Assembly (NCBI RefSeq): GCF_000472445.1 | Contig: NZ_AXAJ01000003.1 | Location: 310,159 to 374,158 of the forward strand | Source of the DNA: Burkholderia sp. WSM2230 | GTDB lineage: Bacteria > Pseudomonadota > Gammaproteobacteria > Burkholderiales > Burkholderiaceae | Reading direction: 5' to 3' | Length of the DNA: 64,000 nucleotides | Shown: piece by piece, positions 42,962 through 51,765 of the stretch | Position numbering within the stretch: the first letter of the stretch is position 1 | Layout of the letters: each line of letters starts with the position of its first letter | Notes under the pieces: model-generated | What the model was told of the DNA's origin: nothing | The model's input: the letters and a program-made list of their open reading frames with translations, nothing else | Database searches by the model: none | Position numbers and translations under genes: made by a program

Positions 42962-43179
42962 CCCGGCCCGAAATTGCCGCCGATCAAACGCGTGACGGAA
43001 TCGACGTCCGCATAGTCCTGTTCTGGCAGGCCGTCGAGCATCGACAACACCTCGTTGCTCGCGCCCGCCTCGCGCGCCGCGTCGACGAGCGTGTCCTTGT
43101 TGGCGGGGAAGCGGACTTCGCTGAGCACGTCGGAGATCTGCAAGTCGATAGATTCCCCGGGGATGGACGATGTCGTCAT
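42949..43179 (-). CDS. DUF2795 domain protein, 76 aa
   Basis: The small helical repeat domain of DUF2795 is visible: VRFPANKDTLVDAAREAGASNEVLSMLDGLPEQDYADVDSV (residues ~22-62). GGAG precedes ATG 43179. Function not established for the family. Upstream 43180-43351 holds only a duplicated AATTGTGGCGGCC motif. Confidence 0.8.
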   Translation of the reverse strand: MTTSSIPGESIDLQISDVLSEVRFPANKDTLVDAAREAGASNEVLSMLDGLPEQDYADVDSVTRLIGGNFGPGLSA

Positions 43180-43351
43180 GCAAGCGCTCCTGCGGATACG
43201 GTTGAAATGAATTGTGGCGGCCAATTGTGGCGGCCGCGCGCGGTCTTTGATCCCATAGTTCAGGACCGGGTCCTGCAAGCTAAGCGAGCTCGCCGCACTC
43301 GGCCCCTCGATCGCGGCCGATCGAGACAAGCCCACGCCGCAAGCGTCGCTC

Positions 43352-43606
43352 TCAGGTCTGCAGGCGCTCATTGCGCGCCGCGAACCCGCGCTCGGGATGT
43401 CGCGACTTCGGCAAGACGATATGCTGCCATTGCTGTGGACGATTCTCGTCCGTGACCGCCACGTCAGGCGCCGCGGGGGCGACGGGCGCGGCGTTCGCGC
43501 GGGCGGCAAGGGCGTTCGCCGGTGTGCTTTCCTGCGCTGTGTGAACCGGCGCGGCAAAGCACGAAGCGGACAGCGTCACCATGGTCAACAGCGTCGAGGT
43601 TTTCAT
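43352..43606 (-). CDS. Small exported hypothetical protein, 84 aa
   Basis: A signal peptide (MKTSTLLTMVTLSASCFAAP) is followed by an Ala/Pro-rich linker and a basic tail. TAGGAGG before ATG 43606 is a strong ribosome binding site, and upstream residues in frame are dropped. No conserved domain recognised. Likely periplasmic. Confidence 0.65.
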   Translation of the reverse strand: MKTSTLLTMVTLSASCFAAPVHTAQESTPANALAARANAAPVAPAAPDVAVTDENRPQQWQHIVLPKSRHPERGFAARNERLQT

Positions 43607-43797
43607 GCCCGACCTCCTAAGCTCATGCGGCGCTATGCATTCAGCAAGGGCTGTGCCGTCCCCGCGTCGAAAGGAAAGCGCAAGCCGCGCGAAGCCGGGC
43701 TGCGGGGCCGCGCGCTTTCGTCGCGGGCGGCGCGCAATTCCTGGAACGCACGTCGTCAAGACTACTCATTGTAGATCGCCAATGATGGCGCGGGAAT

Positions 43798-43849
43798 GGC
43801 AGCAAAAGGGCAGCAAAAGGGCAGCAAAAGGGCAGCAAAAGGGCAGCAA
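43798..43849. repeat. 11-bp tandem repeat
   Basis: About 4.7 copies of GGCAGCAAAAG, just downstream of the C45 hydrolase gene (43 bp past its stop) and upstream of the small exported protein gene. Confidence 0.9.
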
Positions 43850-43891
43850 TGTTCAGGCGTTTGCCTGTGCGTTTCCTTGATGCCGTGACGG

Positions 43892-45229
43892 CTAGCGCAG
43901 CGCTTCGAAGCGCGTCCACGGCCATGAAGGCCGGTCCCGCATATAGCCGTTCAGCCAGTTCCACTGCGGATGCCGTTTCATGAACGCCTGCGCGTCGAAC
44001 GGCCGGCCGCACGGATGACCCCAGCGCGCGCTGAACGCCAGATCGCGCGCCATCTCGCTGTCGGCCACCTTGCCGTCGTTCGCACCCCACGGATTGAACG
44101 GCCCATGATCTGAACCGCCGAAGCGCGCGTCGTCCAGTTCCAGATGCCCACAGATCGTGCGCGAGCACGGGTTGTCGTTGCGGTCGAGATAGACGTCGTG
44201 GTGATCGGCGATCATCGCCTTCGCTAGCTCGACGTCGATCTTGCCGCGGTGCATCTCTTCGAGCTGCATGAAGCGCAGCCGCCGCGCGCCGTTCTTGCGC
44301 ACGTCGGTATAGTCCTCGCCTTCGCCGATGCATTCCTGATTGCGGATCTTCAGATCGGTCGCCGTGTTGTAGCCGCTGTAAAAGCCGTCCTTGGTGCTTT
44401 CGAAGCCGGAATAGTGCAGACCCAATTCATAGCGCGCGATTTCCCCGGTCTTGGTGTCGCCGAGCAGCCAGCTGTTCGCATAGCCGCCGTTGTTCGCGAT
44501 CGCGAACATTTCGCACCATTCGCCGATGCTGTTCGCGTATTGCGACGCCCGCCGCGAGCGGTAGAACTCGGGCGCGCCGGCCGCGTTGTAGCCGACGAAG
44601 TTCGAGATGGTGGTCTCCGTCACCATCAAGCCGGCGGCCGTGATCCAGAAATCGGTGAGACTGGAAATGCAGCCCGGCAGGCCTTGCATCAGGATCCGGT
44701 TGCCTTGATCCGGGACGATGTCGAACACGACGTTGAAGGCGTCGCCGGCGGCATAGCGGTCCCACGAGTTGTGCGCCATCACGATGCGGCCGTCGTGCGT
44801 CGCATGGCCGGTCGCGATGAACGCGCTGCAATGATGGCCGCGCCTGCCGCGCCAGGGTTTGAGCCCGAGGCCGGGCTTCATCTGCGCCACGTGCGCCGGC
44901 CACCAGCTTTGCAGCAGATCCATGTAGCCGTTCCACGCCAGCACTTCGGCGAAAGGCAGCTTCGCGCCGTCGGCGATGCCCTGGATTTCGTCGGCGAATT
45001 CGGTGTCGAGCTTGCTGCCGAACTGGGCGACGGCGGCCTCGACGAACGTGTCGAAGTCTTCGCCGGTGTCCCACCTGGCGAGGTAGCGGGCGGTGCGGAT
45101 CGCGTTGCGGATTTCCGCCGCGAGCAACTGGCCGTGCTGTTCGCCGCGGTCGTACGGCTCGCCTTCGATATGCAGGAAAATCCAGCCGGCCTGGTCGCGG
45201 CGCACGGCGTCAAGGGACGGTTCGCTCAT
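43892..45229 (-). CDS. C45-family (phospholipase B-like) Ntn hydrolase
   Basis: 445 aa from ATG 45229 (CCGGAGCGAAG upstream). The fold is that of autoproteolytic N-terminal-nucleophile hydrolases; the expected nucleophile is the Cys in RGHHCSAFIATG (about C134). NSWDRYAAGDAFNVVFDIVP and GLMVTETTISNF follow. Related proteins act as acyltransferases, amidases or phospholipase B-like enzymes. No signal peptide is seen. The substrate is unknown. Confidence 0.8.
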   Translation of the reverse strand: MSEPSLDAVRRDQAGWIFLHIEGEPYDRGEQHGQLLAAEIRNAIRTARYLARWDTGEDFDTFVEAAVAQFGSKLDTEFADEIQGIADGAKLPFAEVLAWNGYMDLLQSWWPAHVAQMKPGLGLKPWRGRRGHHCSAFIATGHATHDGRIVMAHNSWDRYAAGDAFNVVFDIVPDQGNRILMQGLPGCISSLTDFWITAAGLMVTETTISNFVGYNAAGAPEFYRSRRASQYANSIGEWCEMFAIANNGGYANSWLLGDTKTGEIARYELGLHYSGFESTKDGFYSGYNTATDLKIRNQECIGEGEDYTDVRKNGARRLRFMQLEEMHRGKIDVELAKAMIADHHDVYLDRNDNPCSRTICGHLELDDARFGGSDHGPFNPWGANDGKVADSEMARDLAFSARWGHPCGRPFDAQAFMKRHPQWNWLNGYMRDRPSWPWTRFEALR

Positions 45230-45389
45230 CTTCGCTCCGGTCGAATGGCGGACGCCGCCGCACCCCGGCGCGCCCGTCAGGGCGTAACCCGCGCGGCCCG
45301 CGTGCGGCCGCAGCGTCACTTCATTGTAGAGAATTTGCAATGCTTTGCACGGGCGCGCCAGGCTCGCCGCGAGCCGCGCCACGCAGCCG

Positions 45390-47165
45390 TCAGCGCGTCG
45401 GATTCATGCGGAAATACGCATCGAGCAGCGACGTTTTATAGACCACGCCCGCGAGCCGCGGATGCGCGGCGCTTTCGACAACCGGCAGGCGCTCGCCCTG
45501 AAACGCCATGAAGCGCTGCAACGCGACGCCAAGAGGCATGTCGGGCGTGAGCACGTCGAAATGCGGCTGCAGATAGTCCGCGGCGGTTCGTGTCGAGGTA
45601 TCGCGTTTTTCGAGCAGATCGGACGTGATGTCCTTGAGCGCGACCACGCCGAGAAACGCGCCCGATTCGTTCGCGACATACAGATACTTCACCGGATATT
45701 CGAGGAACACGCGCGTCATGTCGTGTACGGTCGCATTGGGCGGCACGACCGTTTGCGCCGGGCGGATCAGCTCGCGCATCTGCGTCGCGCGCAGGCGCGT
45801 GCGCTCGAGCTCCTCCTGATTACGGCGCAGCGTGATCTCGTACATCGACGTCTTGCCGATCGCGCGCGCCACGAAGTACGCGACCACGCACGACAGCATC
45901 AGCGGCAGCACGACCTGGTAGCTGAGCGTCATCTCGAAGATCATCAGAATCGCCATCAGCGGCGCCTGCGTCGCGCCTGCCAGAAACGCGCCCATGCCGA
46001 CCATCGCATACGCGAACGGCGCCGAGGTTCCGTGCGGCCACAGCGCCTGCATGCCCTGGCCAAACAGTGAGCCCACCACCGCGCCGACAAACAGCGTCGG
46101 TGTGAACACACCGCCCACGGCGCCGGAACCCGCGGTCGCCGCCGTGGCCACCAGCTTGAACACCAACACGAAGACGAGCGCGGTCCACGTCCACGGCGAA
46201 TGAAGGACGGAATTGACGACGCTGTAGCCGTTGCCCCACACCTCGGGCGTCCAGACCGACAGCACGCCGACCACCAGTCCGCCGAGCGCGAGCCGCGCCG
46301 GCAGCGGCAAGGGCAGCTTGCGAAACAGGGCCTTCGAGCCGTCGAGCAGCCGCAGGAATTGCGGCGCAGCCGCGCCGCACAGCAGGCCGAGCGCGACGAA
46401 GAGCAGCACCTCGATGCCCGCCACCGGCGGAAACACCGGCATCTCGTACGGCGGCTTGTAGCCGGCGAACTCGCGCATCGTGATGTTGGCGACCACCGCC
46501 GCGACCAGCACTGGCCCGAAGCTTTCCATCGCGATGGAGCCCAGTACGATCTCCGTGACGAAGAACGCGCCGGCAATCGGCGCGTTATACGCGGACGTGA
46601 TACCGGCCGCCGCGCCGCAGGCGACCAGCAGGCGCAGGCGCGGCGGATCGAAATGCACCCATCGTCCGACCAGCGAGGCCGCCAGCGCGGCGAGCTGCAC
46701 CATTGGACCTTCGCGGCCGATCGAGCCGCCGCTTGCAATCGTGAACAGCGACGAGACGCTGCGCCACAGGCTCAGCTTGACCGGCACCACGCCGTCGCCG
46801 ATCGCCACCGCTTCCATGTAGTCGACGTGATTGCATTTGTCCGCGTGACGCCGGGCGACCAGCAGCAGAAAGCCGGCTATCAGCCCGCCGGCCGCCGGCA
46901 GCCAGATGCGCACGGTCCACGGCAGGCTGCGCGCCATCTGCACGAAGCTGCCCGAGTGGCCGGACACGGCCACTTGCAACATCTCGATGCCCATGCGAAA
47001 GGCGATGGTCGCAAAGGCGCCCGCGACGCCGACCACCACCGACCACACCAGCATCGTATGGGCGTCGGAGAGACGGAAAAGATCTTGGGCGCGGGTGCGC
47101 AGCTTCAGCAGGAATGAAAGCACGTCGGCGGTACGGGGCGGGAAGAGGGGTTGAAAAAAGCGCAC
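45390..47165 (-). CDS. CLC-family chloride channel/antiporter with CBS domains
   Basis: 591 aa. A CLC core of about ten membrane helices carries the selectivity motifs GGSIGREGPMV and GSGAVGGVFTPTLF, and a later region FEMTLSYQVVLPLM. Two cytoplasmic CBS domains follow (residues ~460-580: VHDMTRVFLEYPVKYLYVAN..., LGVALQRFMAFQGERLPVVE). It resembles ClcB-type proteins. GTG 47165 opens the frame; an internal GTG a few codons later could also start. Located between the C45 hydrolase and GST genes on the same strand. Confidence 0.9.
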   Translation of the reverse strand: MRFFQPLFPPRTADVLSFLLKLRTRAQDLFRLSDAHTMLVWSVVVGVAGAFATIAFRMGIEMLQVAVSGHSGSFVQMARSLPWTVRIWLPAAGGLIAGFLLLVARRHADKCNHVDYMEAVAIGDGVVPVKLSLWRSVSSLFTIASGGSIGREGPMVQLAALAASLVGRWVHFDPPRLRLLVACGAAAGITSAYNAPIAGAFFVTEIVLGSIAMESFGPVLVAAVVANITMREFAGYKPPYEMPVFPPVAGIEVLLFVALGLLCGAAAPQFLRLLDGSKALFRKLPLPLPARLALGGLVVGVLSVWTPEVWGNGYSVVNSVLHSPWTWTALVFVLVFKLVATAATAGSGAVGGVFTPTLFVGAVVGSLFGQGMQALWPHGTSAPFAYAMVGMGAFLAGATQAPLMAILMIFEMTLSYQVVLPLMLSCVVAYFVARAIGKTSMYEITLRRNQEELERTRLRATQMRELIRPAQTVVPPNATVHDMTRVFLEYPVKYLYVANESGAFLGVVALKDITSDLLEKRDTSTRTAADYLQPHFDVLTPDMPLGVALQRFMAFQGERLPVVESAAHPRLAGVVYKTSLLDAYFRMNPTR

Positions 47166-47235
47166 GGCAACAGCCGCGCGCCCGCTGGACCAAGCGGGCG
47201 CGCGACCGGACGTGAGCGGGAAATGACGGTGCCGG

Positions 47236-47973
47236 TCAAGCCGCCGCCTTGTCGAGTTCGGGGTAGTGCCTGAAGATGCACGCCTCGTTATGTTCGATGC
47301 GGCGCTCCGACTGCAGATAGGCGGCGATGTTCGGCCGCTCCTTCACCGCGGCGTGCAGGGCGGCGAGCCGCGGATAGTGCTCGGCAAAGCGCTTGAGGGC
47401 GCGCGGAAAGGCGTAAAGCAGTCCGTCGATCAGCTGGAACATGGAAAGGTCGACGTAGGTGAGCGAGTCGCCCACCATGAAGCTGTCGCCGGCGGGATTC
47501 TGTTTCAGCACGCGCTCGAAATACCTCATGAACTTCGGAATGCGGTTGTCGATGAAGTCGTGCGCGCGCGCCTTTGCGGCGTCTTTCTGGTCTTCGTAGT
47601 AGAGGCTCGTGGCGAGCGGGTGATGCGTGTCGTGCGCCTCGGTCACCACGTCGGCGATGGTGAGTTGCAGGCCGTTGGCTACGTAGCGCAGGCTTTCCAC
47701 GGAGGGCGCGAGGTTCAGCCGCGGCCCAAGATAAAACAGAATGTTCGCGGTCTGCGAGATCACCAGATCGCCGTCTTTCAGAAATGGCGGAGCGAAGGGC
47801 GGATACGGTTCGTCGCGGCTTTTCATCACCGCCATCATCGCGTCGGTGCCGAGCCCTTCGGAAGGCTCGCCGCGCGCCACTTCGATATAGTCCGCGCCGG
47901 CTTCTTCAAGCGCCAGCCTGACGAATTCGCCACGGCCTTGCAGACCGTCCCAATAATAAAGTTGCAGGCTCAT
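47236..47973 (-). CDS. Glutathione S-transferase
   Basis: 245 aa from ATG 47973. Thioredoxin-like N-terminal domain with LYYWDGLQGRGEFVRLALEEAGADY and cis-Pro/Ser region DLVISQTANILFYL, followed by an all-helical C-terminal domain with DSLTYVDLSMFQLIDGL. Conjugates glutathione or serves as a reductase; substrate unknown. A conventional GST length. Confidence 0.85.
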   Translation of the reverse strand: MSLQLYYWDGLQGRGEFVRLALEEAGADYIEVARGEPSEGLGTDAMMAVMKSRDEPYPPFAPPFLKDGDLVISQTANILFYLGPRLNLAPSVESLRYVANGLQLTIADVVTEAHDTHHPLATSLYYEDQKDAAKARAHDFIDNRIPKFMRYFERVLKQNPAGDSFMVGDSLTYVDLSMFQLIDGLLYAFPRALKRFAEHYPRLAALHAAVKERPNIAAYLQSERRIEHNEACIFRHYPELDKAAA

Positions 47974-48138
47974 CGATCTGTCCTCATTCGGGTTGCAGGA
48001 ACGCTGTGCCGAACGCGTTGCGCTTCGGATGCGCTGGGTGCTGCTCGGGCCCCTCGTGCTCGCTGGCGCCGGTCGCATTGTTCGCACGCCAGCCAGTATG
48101 CCGCGCGGCGGCGCCGGATGCTGTCCCAAACGCACGAA

Positions 48139-48157
48139 ACCCCGCACGCGGCGGGGT
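48139..48157. terminator. Hairpin between yeiH and GST genes
   Basis: A 7-bp perfect stem ACCCCGC/GCGGGGT with 5-nt loop, 21 bp past the yeiH stop, with a short TTTC in minus orientation. Confidence 0.6.
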
Positions 48158-48177
48158 GTGTTCGAGCGAAAAGCGGT

Positions 48178-49284
48178 CTAGCCAAACAGGCGCTGGACAG
48201 CCCATGTGATACCCAGTCCGCCCGCGATCAGCCATACATACAGAATCAGGCCGGTGGTCAACGCGCGCGGACCCGCCTGGCGAATCTGCGAAATGCGTGT
48301 CTCTATGCCGAGCGCGGTCATGGCCATGGTCAGCGCGAAGGTGTCGAGCGTGTTGAGCGTTGCGGTGGCGGAATGCGGCAGCACGTGCAGCGAGTTGATC
48401 GCCACGCAAGCAAGAAAGCCGAGCGCGAACCAGGGAACCGCGAGCTTGCCGGAATGATGCTGATGACCGGAAGCGCCTGCTTGCGAGTTCGCCAAAGACG
48501 CGTCGCGGCGCGCGGCACGGTTGACCCACAGGCCGACTGCGAGCAGCACCGGCACGAGCAGCATGACGCGAGTCATCTTGACGATGGTGGCGATATGCGT
48601 TGCCTCCGGGCTCACGTTGCTCGCCGCGCCGACCACCTGCGCCACCTCGTGAATCGTGCCGCCGAAGAAGAGCCCCGCGCCCACCGTGTCGAGATGCAGC
48701 CAGCCCGCGTTGAACAGAACCGGATAAAGGAACATGGAGAGCGTGCCGAACAGCACGACGCTGCCTACCGCCATCGCGCTTTTGTGCGGCTTCGATTGCA
48801 GCGTCGACTCGAAGGCGAGCACGGCCGCGGCGCCGCAGATGGCGCTTCCCGCCGCCGTGAGAAGTGCCGTGTCGCGGTCGAGTTTCATGATTTTCATGCC
48901 GGCCCACGTGCCGATCACAAGCGTGCTCAGGACGACCAGCACCGATTCCGCGAGGCCCGGCAAACCCACTTGGGCGATTTCCTGAAGACTCACGCGCAGT
49001 CCGAAGAACGCGACCGCGATGCGCAGCAGCTTGCGCGCGGAAAAGTTGACGCCGGCGGCCCAGCTTGCCGGCATGCCGTCGCGCAGCGCGTTGCCATAAA
49101 CAGCGCCCGCCACGATGCCGACGATCAGCGGGCTCAGGCCGAGCCCGGCGATTGCCGGAATGTCGGCGATGCGGGTGACAGCGGCGGCGAAAAGGCCGAC
49201 GAACAGAATGCCGTTGAGCTGGCCGCGGGCGGATGAGACTTCGGCGGTGGTGGCGGTGGTGGCGGTGAGGCGGGCAGTGGTCAT
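48178..49284 (-). CDS. yeiH: YeiH/YadS family membrane protein (putative sulfate exporter)
   Basis: 368 aa with about ten membrane segments. Family motifs are AVAFFGLRVSLQEIAQVG, GSAICGAAAVLAFE and GGTIHEVAQVVGAAS. An N-terminal TTARLTATTATTAEV run is encoded by GGTGGCGGT repeats. The family is annotated as putative sulfate/sulfonate exporter without firm proof. It is divergent from a LysR gene, the arrangement of yeiH/yeiE in enterobacteria. Confidence 0.85.
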   Translation of the reverse strand: MTTARLTATTATTAEVSSARGQLNGILFVGLFAAAVTRIADIPAIAGLGLSPLIVGIVAGAVYGNALRDGMPASWAAGVNFSARKLLRIAVAFFGLRVSLQEIAQVGLPGLAESVLVVLSTLVIGTWAGMKIMKLDRDTALLTAAGSAICGAAAVLAFESTLQSKPHKSAMAVGSVVLFGTLSMFLYPVLFNAGWLHLDTVGAGLFFGGTIHEVAQVVGAASNVSPEATHIATIVKMTRVMLLVPVLLAVGLWVNRAARRDASLANSQAGASGHQHHSGKLAVPWFALGFLACVAINSLHVLPHSATATLNTLDTFALTMAMTALGIETRISQIRQAGPRALTTGLILYVWLIAGGLGITWAVQRLFG

Positions 49285-49400
49285 GGTGGCAGCCTTGGCG
49301 ACTGACTGGATTCAATGGGTCTAATCCTAAATGAGATATATGAATATGAAAAATCGTGATTTAGAATGGAAAGTATCCGCACTTCCGATAGTTTCGTTAG

Positions 49401-50378
49401 ATGACCCCGGATCAACTTATAACGTTCGCCGCCGTTGCCGAGCATCTGAACATCAGCCGGGCCGCTGTGGCATTGCATTTGTCGCAGCCGGCGGTGTCGG
49501 GGCAACTGCGCCAGCTTCAGGATGAATTCGGCGAGCCGCTTTATCAGCGCGACGGGCGCGGCGTGCGCCTGACGGCGGCGGGCGAGCAGTTAGCGCAATA
49601 TGCTGCGCGGCTGCGCGACACCTGGCGCCAGGCGCATGCATACCGCGATGCGCTGCGCGGGCTCGAGCACGGCACGCTGCGGATCGGTGCGACAACCACG
49701 CCTGCCAGTTACCTGCTGCCTTATCTGCTTGCGGACTTTCATCGGCGCTACCCGGAGGTGACGCTGCATACCGTCGACGGTAATACGACCGACATCGTCG
49801 GCGCTCTTGGTTCGGTCGACATCGCGCTGATCGAGGGGCCAGTGGGCACGGATCTGCCGCCTGACACGGCCGTCCACGCCTGGCGCGAGGATGAGATCGT
49901 GGCCATCATGCCGCGTATGCATCGGCTCGCCAGGGGTAGGGGCGCTGGAGGGGCTGGGGGCTCGCGAGGGCGGGAAGGCTCGGAAAGCCCGGAAGACTCG
50001 GAAGGCGCAGAAAGCCCGCAAGGCTTGCACGGCTCGCGGCTAGACCTGGCGATGCTCGGCGCCGAGCCACTGATCGTGCGCGAGGCGGGCTCGGGCGTGC
50101 GGCAGATCGTCGAGCGCGCGTTCGCCCGCGCGGGCGTGCCGATGCGCGTCGCGCTGGAAATTGCTGGTGTGGAGGGCGTCAAGGAGGCGGTGCGGGCGGG
50201 CATGGGCATCGGCTTTGTGTCGGCGATGTCGATGCGGCACGAGAACGGCGCACTGCGTGTGTTTTCGCTGAGTCCGGAGCCGCTGACGCGGCGGCTGTCG
50301 ATCGTCGTGCCGCACGCCAGCGCGCCGTCACGTGCGGTCAAGCAGTTCCTCGCGCTGTGTCTGGCCGACGGTGAATAA
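49401..50378 (+). CDS. LysR family regulator (YeiE-like) with a low-complexity insertion
   Basis: 325 aa. The winged HTH is at residues ~17-55 (ISRAAVALHLSQPAVSGQLRQLQDEFGEPLYQRDGRGVRLTAAGEQL). The CysB/YeiE-like substrate domain begins LRIGATTTPASYLLPYLL. Between MHRLA and LAMLGAEPLI the domain is interrupted by ~30 residues of Gly/Arg/Ser/Glu-rich sequence encoded by degenerate CGGAAGGC-type repeats. It is divergent from yeiH and probably controls it; the 116-bp gap is AT-rich with an AATCGTGATT dyad. Confidence 0.87.
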   Translation: MTPDQLITFAAVAEHLNISRAAVALHLSQPAVSGQLRQLQDEFGEPLYQRDGRGVRLTAAGEQLAQYAARLRDTWRQAHAYRDALRGLEHGTLRIGATTTPASYLLPYLLADFHRRYPEVTLHTVDGNTTDIVGALGSVDIALIEGPVGTDLPPDTAVHAWREDEIVAIMPRMHRLARGRGAGGAGGSRGREGSESPEDSEGAESPQGLHGSRLDLAMLGAEPLIVREAGSGVRQIVERAFARAGVPMRVALEIAGVEGVKEAVRAGMGIGFVSAMSMRHENGALRVFSLSPEPLTRRLSIVVPHASAPSRAVKQFLALCLADGE

Positions 50379-50540
50379 GCTTTGCGGGGCTGAGTCGAGC
50401 TAGACCGGGCGGACCCGCCCGCGCACAAGCAGACGCGGCGGAACCTAGCCGTTACGGCACGATACGACGAGAGGAGACAAGCGTGGCCAAGGCGGGCCCG
50501 GACGTAAGCTGAAATGAATTGGACTGGGCCGACAAGCCCA

Positions 50541-50750
50541 GCAAGCCAGCAAGCCAGCAAGCCAGCAAGCCAGCAAGCCAGCAAGCCAGCAAGCCAGCAA
50601 GCCGAACAAGCCGAACAAGCCGAACAAGCCCCGACAAGGCCCGACAAGGCCCGACAAGGCCCGACAAGCCCCGACAAGCCCCGACAAGCCCCGACAAGCC
50701 CCGACAAGCCCCGACAAGCCCCGACAAGCCCCAACAAGCCCCAACAAGCC
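50541..50750. repeat. Period-shifting tandem array (8, 9, then 10 bp)
   Basis: GCAAGCCA x8 (8 bp, 50541-50604), GAACAAGCC x3 (9 bp), then 10-bp units: CCGACAAGGC x3, CCGACAAGCC x7, CCAACAAGCC x2, ending at 50750. All share a CAAGCC-like core. Located between the LysR gene and the kgu operator; 50379-50855 contains no supported gene. Confidence 0.95.
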
Positions 50751-50855
50751 GCCCCCCATTCAACCCTCCACCAGCGCGAGACATCTCCCCCGCCCCCCGC
50801 CTGGGGATTTCCACTATGGCGCCCAGCCCATACGCAAGCGCACTATTCGGTCAAC

Positions 50856-50876
50856 AAGGCGCTTCGGCGCTTTTTT
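50856..50876 (+). terminator. Intrinsic terminator upstream of the kgu operon
   Basis: GCGC-TTCG-GCGC with flanking AAG/TTT pairing and six T: a UUCG-tetraloop hairpin followed by a T-run. It insulates kguE from upstream transcription. Confidence 0.75.
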
Positions 50877-50888
50877 GAAAACCGCTTA

Positions 50889-50902
50889 TGGAACCGGTTC
50901 CA
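50889..50902. promoter_or_regulatory. ptxS box: PtxS operator upstream of kguE
   Basis: TGGAACCGGTTCCA is a perfect 14-bp palindrome, two symmetric base changes from the pseudomonad PtxS site TGAAACCGGTTTCA as I recall it, and of the LacI-family type with a central CG step. It lies 25 bp before kguE and the operon encodes a LacI-family regulator. Confidence 0.8.
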
Positions 50903-50927
50903 AAAGCCTGATTCCGGTAGAAACGGC

Positions 50928-51701
50928 ATGACAGAAGCAGTGGAAGTAGCGATTGTCGCCAGCGCTTTCGGCGCCGACGCGGTGCGCACGGCGGGTCATC
51001 GAAAGTGGGCCGAAGCGAGCCGGCGCGCCGGGGCTGCCGGTTTCGAAGTGCGCCGCGAGCTCTTCGGCTATGAGGCCGACGCCGCGCCGACGCGCCTTGC
51101 GACCTTGGGCAAGCAGATTGCGGAACTAGGCCTGTGGTCCGTGCATTCGAGCCCGGCGTCGCTCTACGGCGAACACGGCCAGCTCGACACCGCCGCGCTG
51201 CGTCGCGCGGTGGACGAAGCCGCCGCGCTGGGCGCACGCTTCCTCAAGCTGCAGCTCGGCGGTTTTGCGCGCGAAGCGCATGGCGAGGCGATCGCCGCCC
51301 AATTGCGCGGCGCGAATGTGCGGCTCGTCGTCGAAAACGGGCAACTGACGCAGGGCGGTTCGCTCCACCAGTTCGTCGACCTCTTTGATGCTTTGAAGCG
51401 CGAAGGTCATGCGCAACTGCTCGGCATGACTTTCGACGTCGGCAATTGGGCATGGTGTGGCGTGCCGGCGCTCGACGCGGCCGTAGCGCTCGCGCCCTAC
51501 GTCGAGTACGTGCATTGCAAGATCGCGGCGGGCGAGGGCGCGCGGCGTTTCGCGGCCGCGCCGGCCGCCGACGACGCGCACTTCGCCGCAGTGCTCGCGC
51601 GCTTACCGCGCGATGTGCCGCGCGGCATCGAGTTTCCGTTCGATGCCGCCTGCATCCACGGCGACGCCACGCGACGCGTCGCCTGGCTGGCTGCGGCGTG
51701 A
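50928..51701 (+). CDS. kguE: KguE-like sugar isomerase/epimerase
   Basis: 257 aa, a TIM-barrel protein of the xylose-isomerase-like family: GFEVRRELF, GARFLKLQLGGF, VRLVVENGQ, MTFDVGNWAW and HCKIAAGEG are spaced as in metal-binding sugar epimerases. ATG 50928 is placed by the PtxS box and by the change from repeat DNA to coding sequence. First gene of a locus with the pseudomonad 2-ketogluconate operon order (kguE-K-T-D, ptxS). The exact reaction of KguE is not established. Confidence 0.75.
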   Translation: MTEAVEVAIVASAFGADAVRTAGHRKWAEASRRAGAAGFEVRRELFGYEADAAPTRLATLGKQIAELGLWSVHSSPASLYGEHGQLDTAALRRAVDEAAALGARFLKLQLGGFAREAHGEAIAAQLRGANVRLVVENGQLTQGGSLHQFVDLFDALKREGHAQLLGMTFDVGNWAWCGVPALDAAVALAPYVEYVHCKIAAGEGARRFAAAPAADDAHFAAVLARLPRDVPRGIEFPFDAACIHGDATRRVAWLAAA

Positions 51702-51765
51702 GCGGTGGGCCGCACGCGACTTTGGACCTGAGAGAGAAAGCCCGACGCAAAAGAAGGAGCAACGC

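Noticed and set aside
47266..49236. 656-codon frame antisense to GST and yeiH
   Set aside because: It spans two unrelated genes and their gap; Arg/His-rich with no domain.
50541..50750. Possible CRISPR array
   Set aside because: Units are 8-10 bp and directly adjacent without unique spacers; no cas genes.
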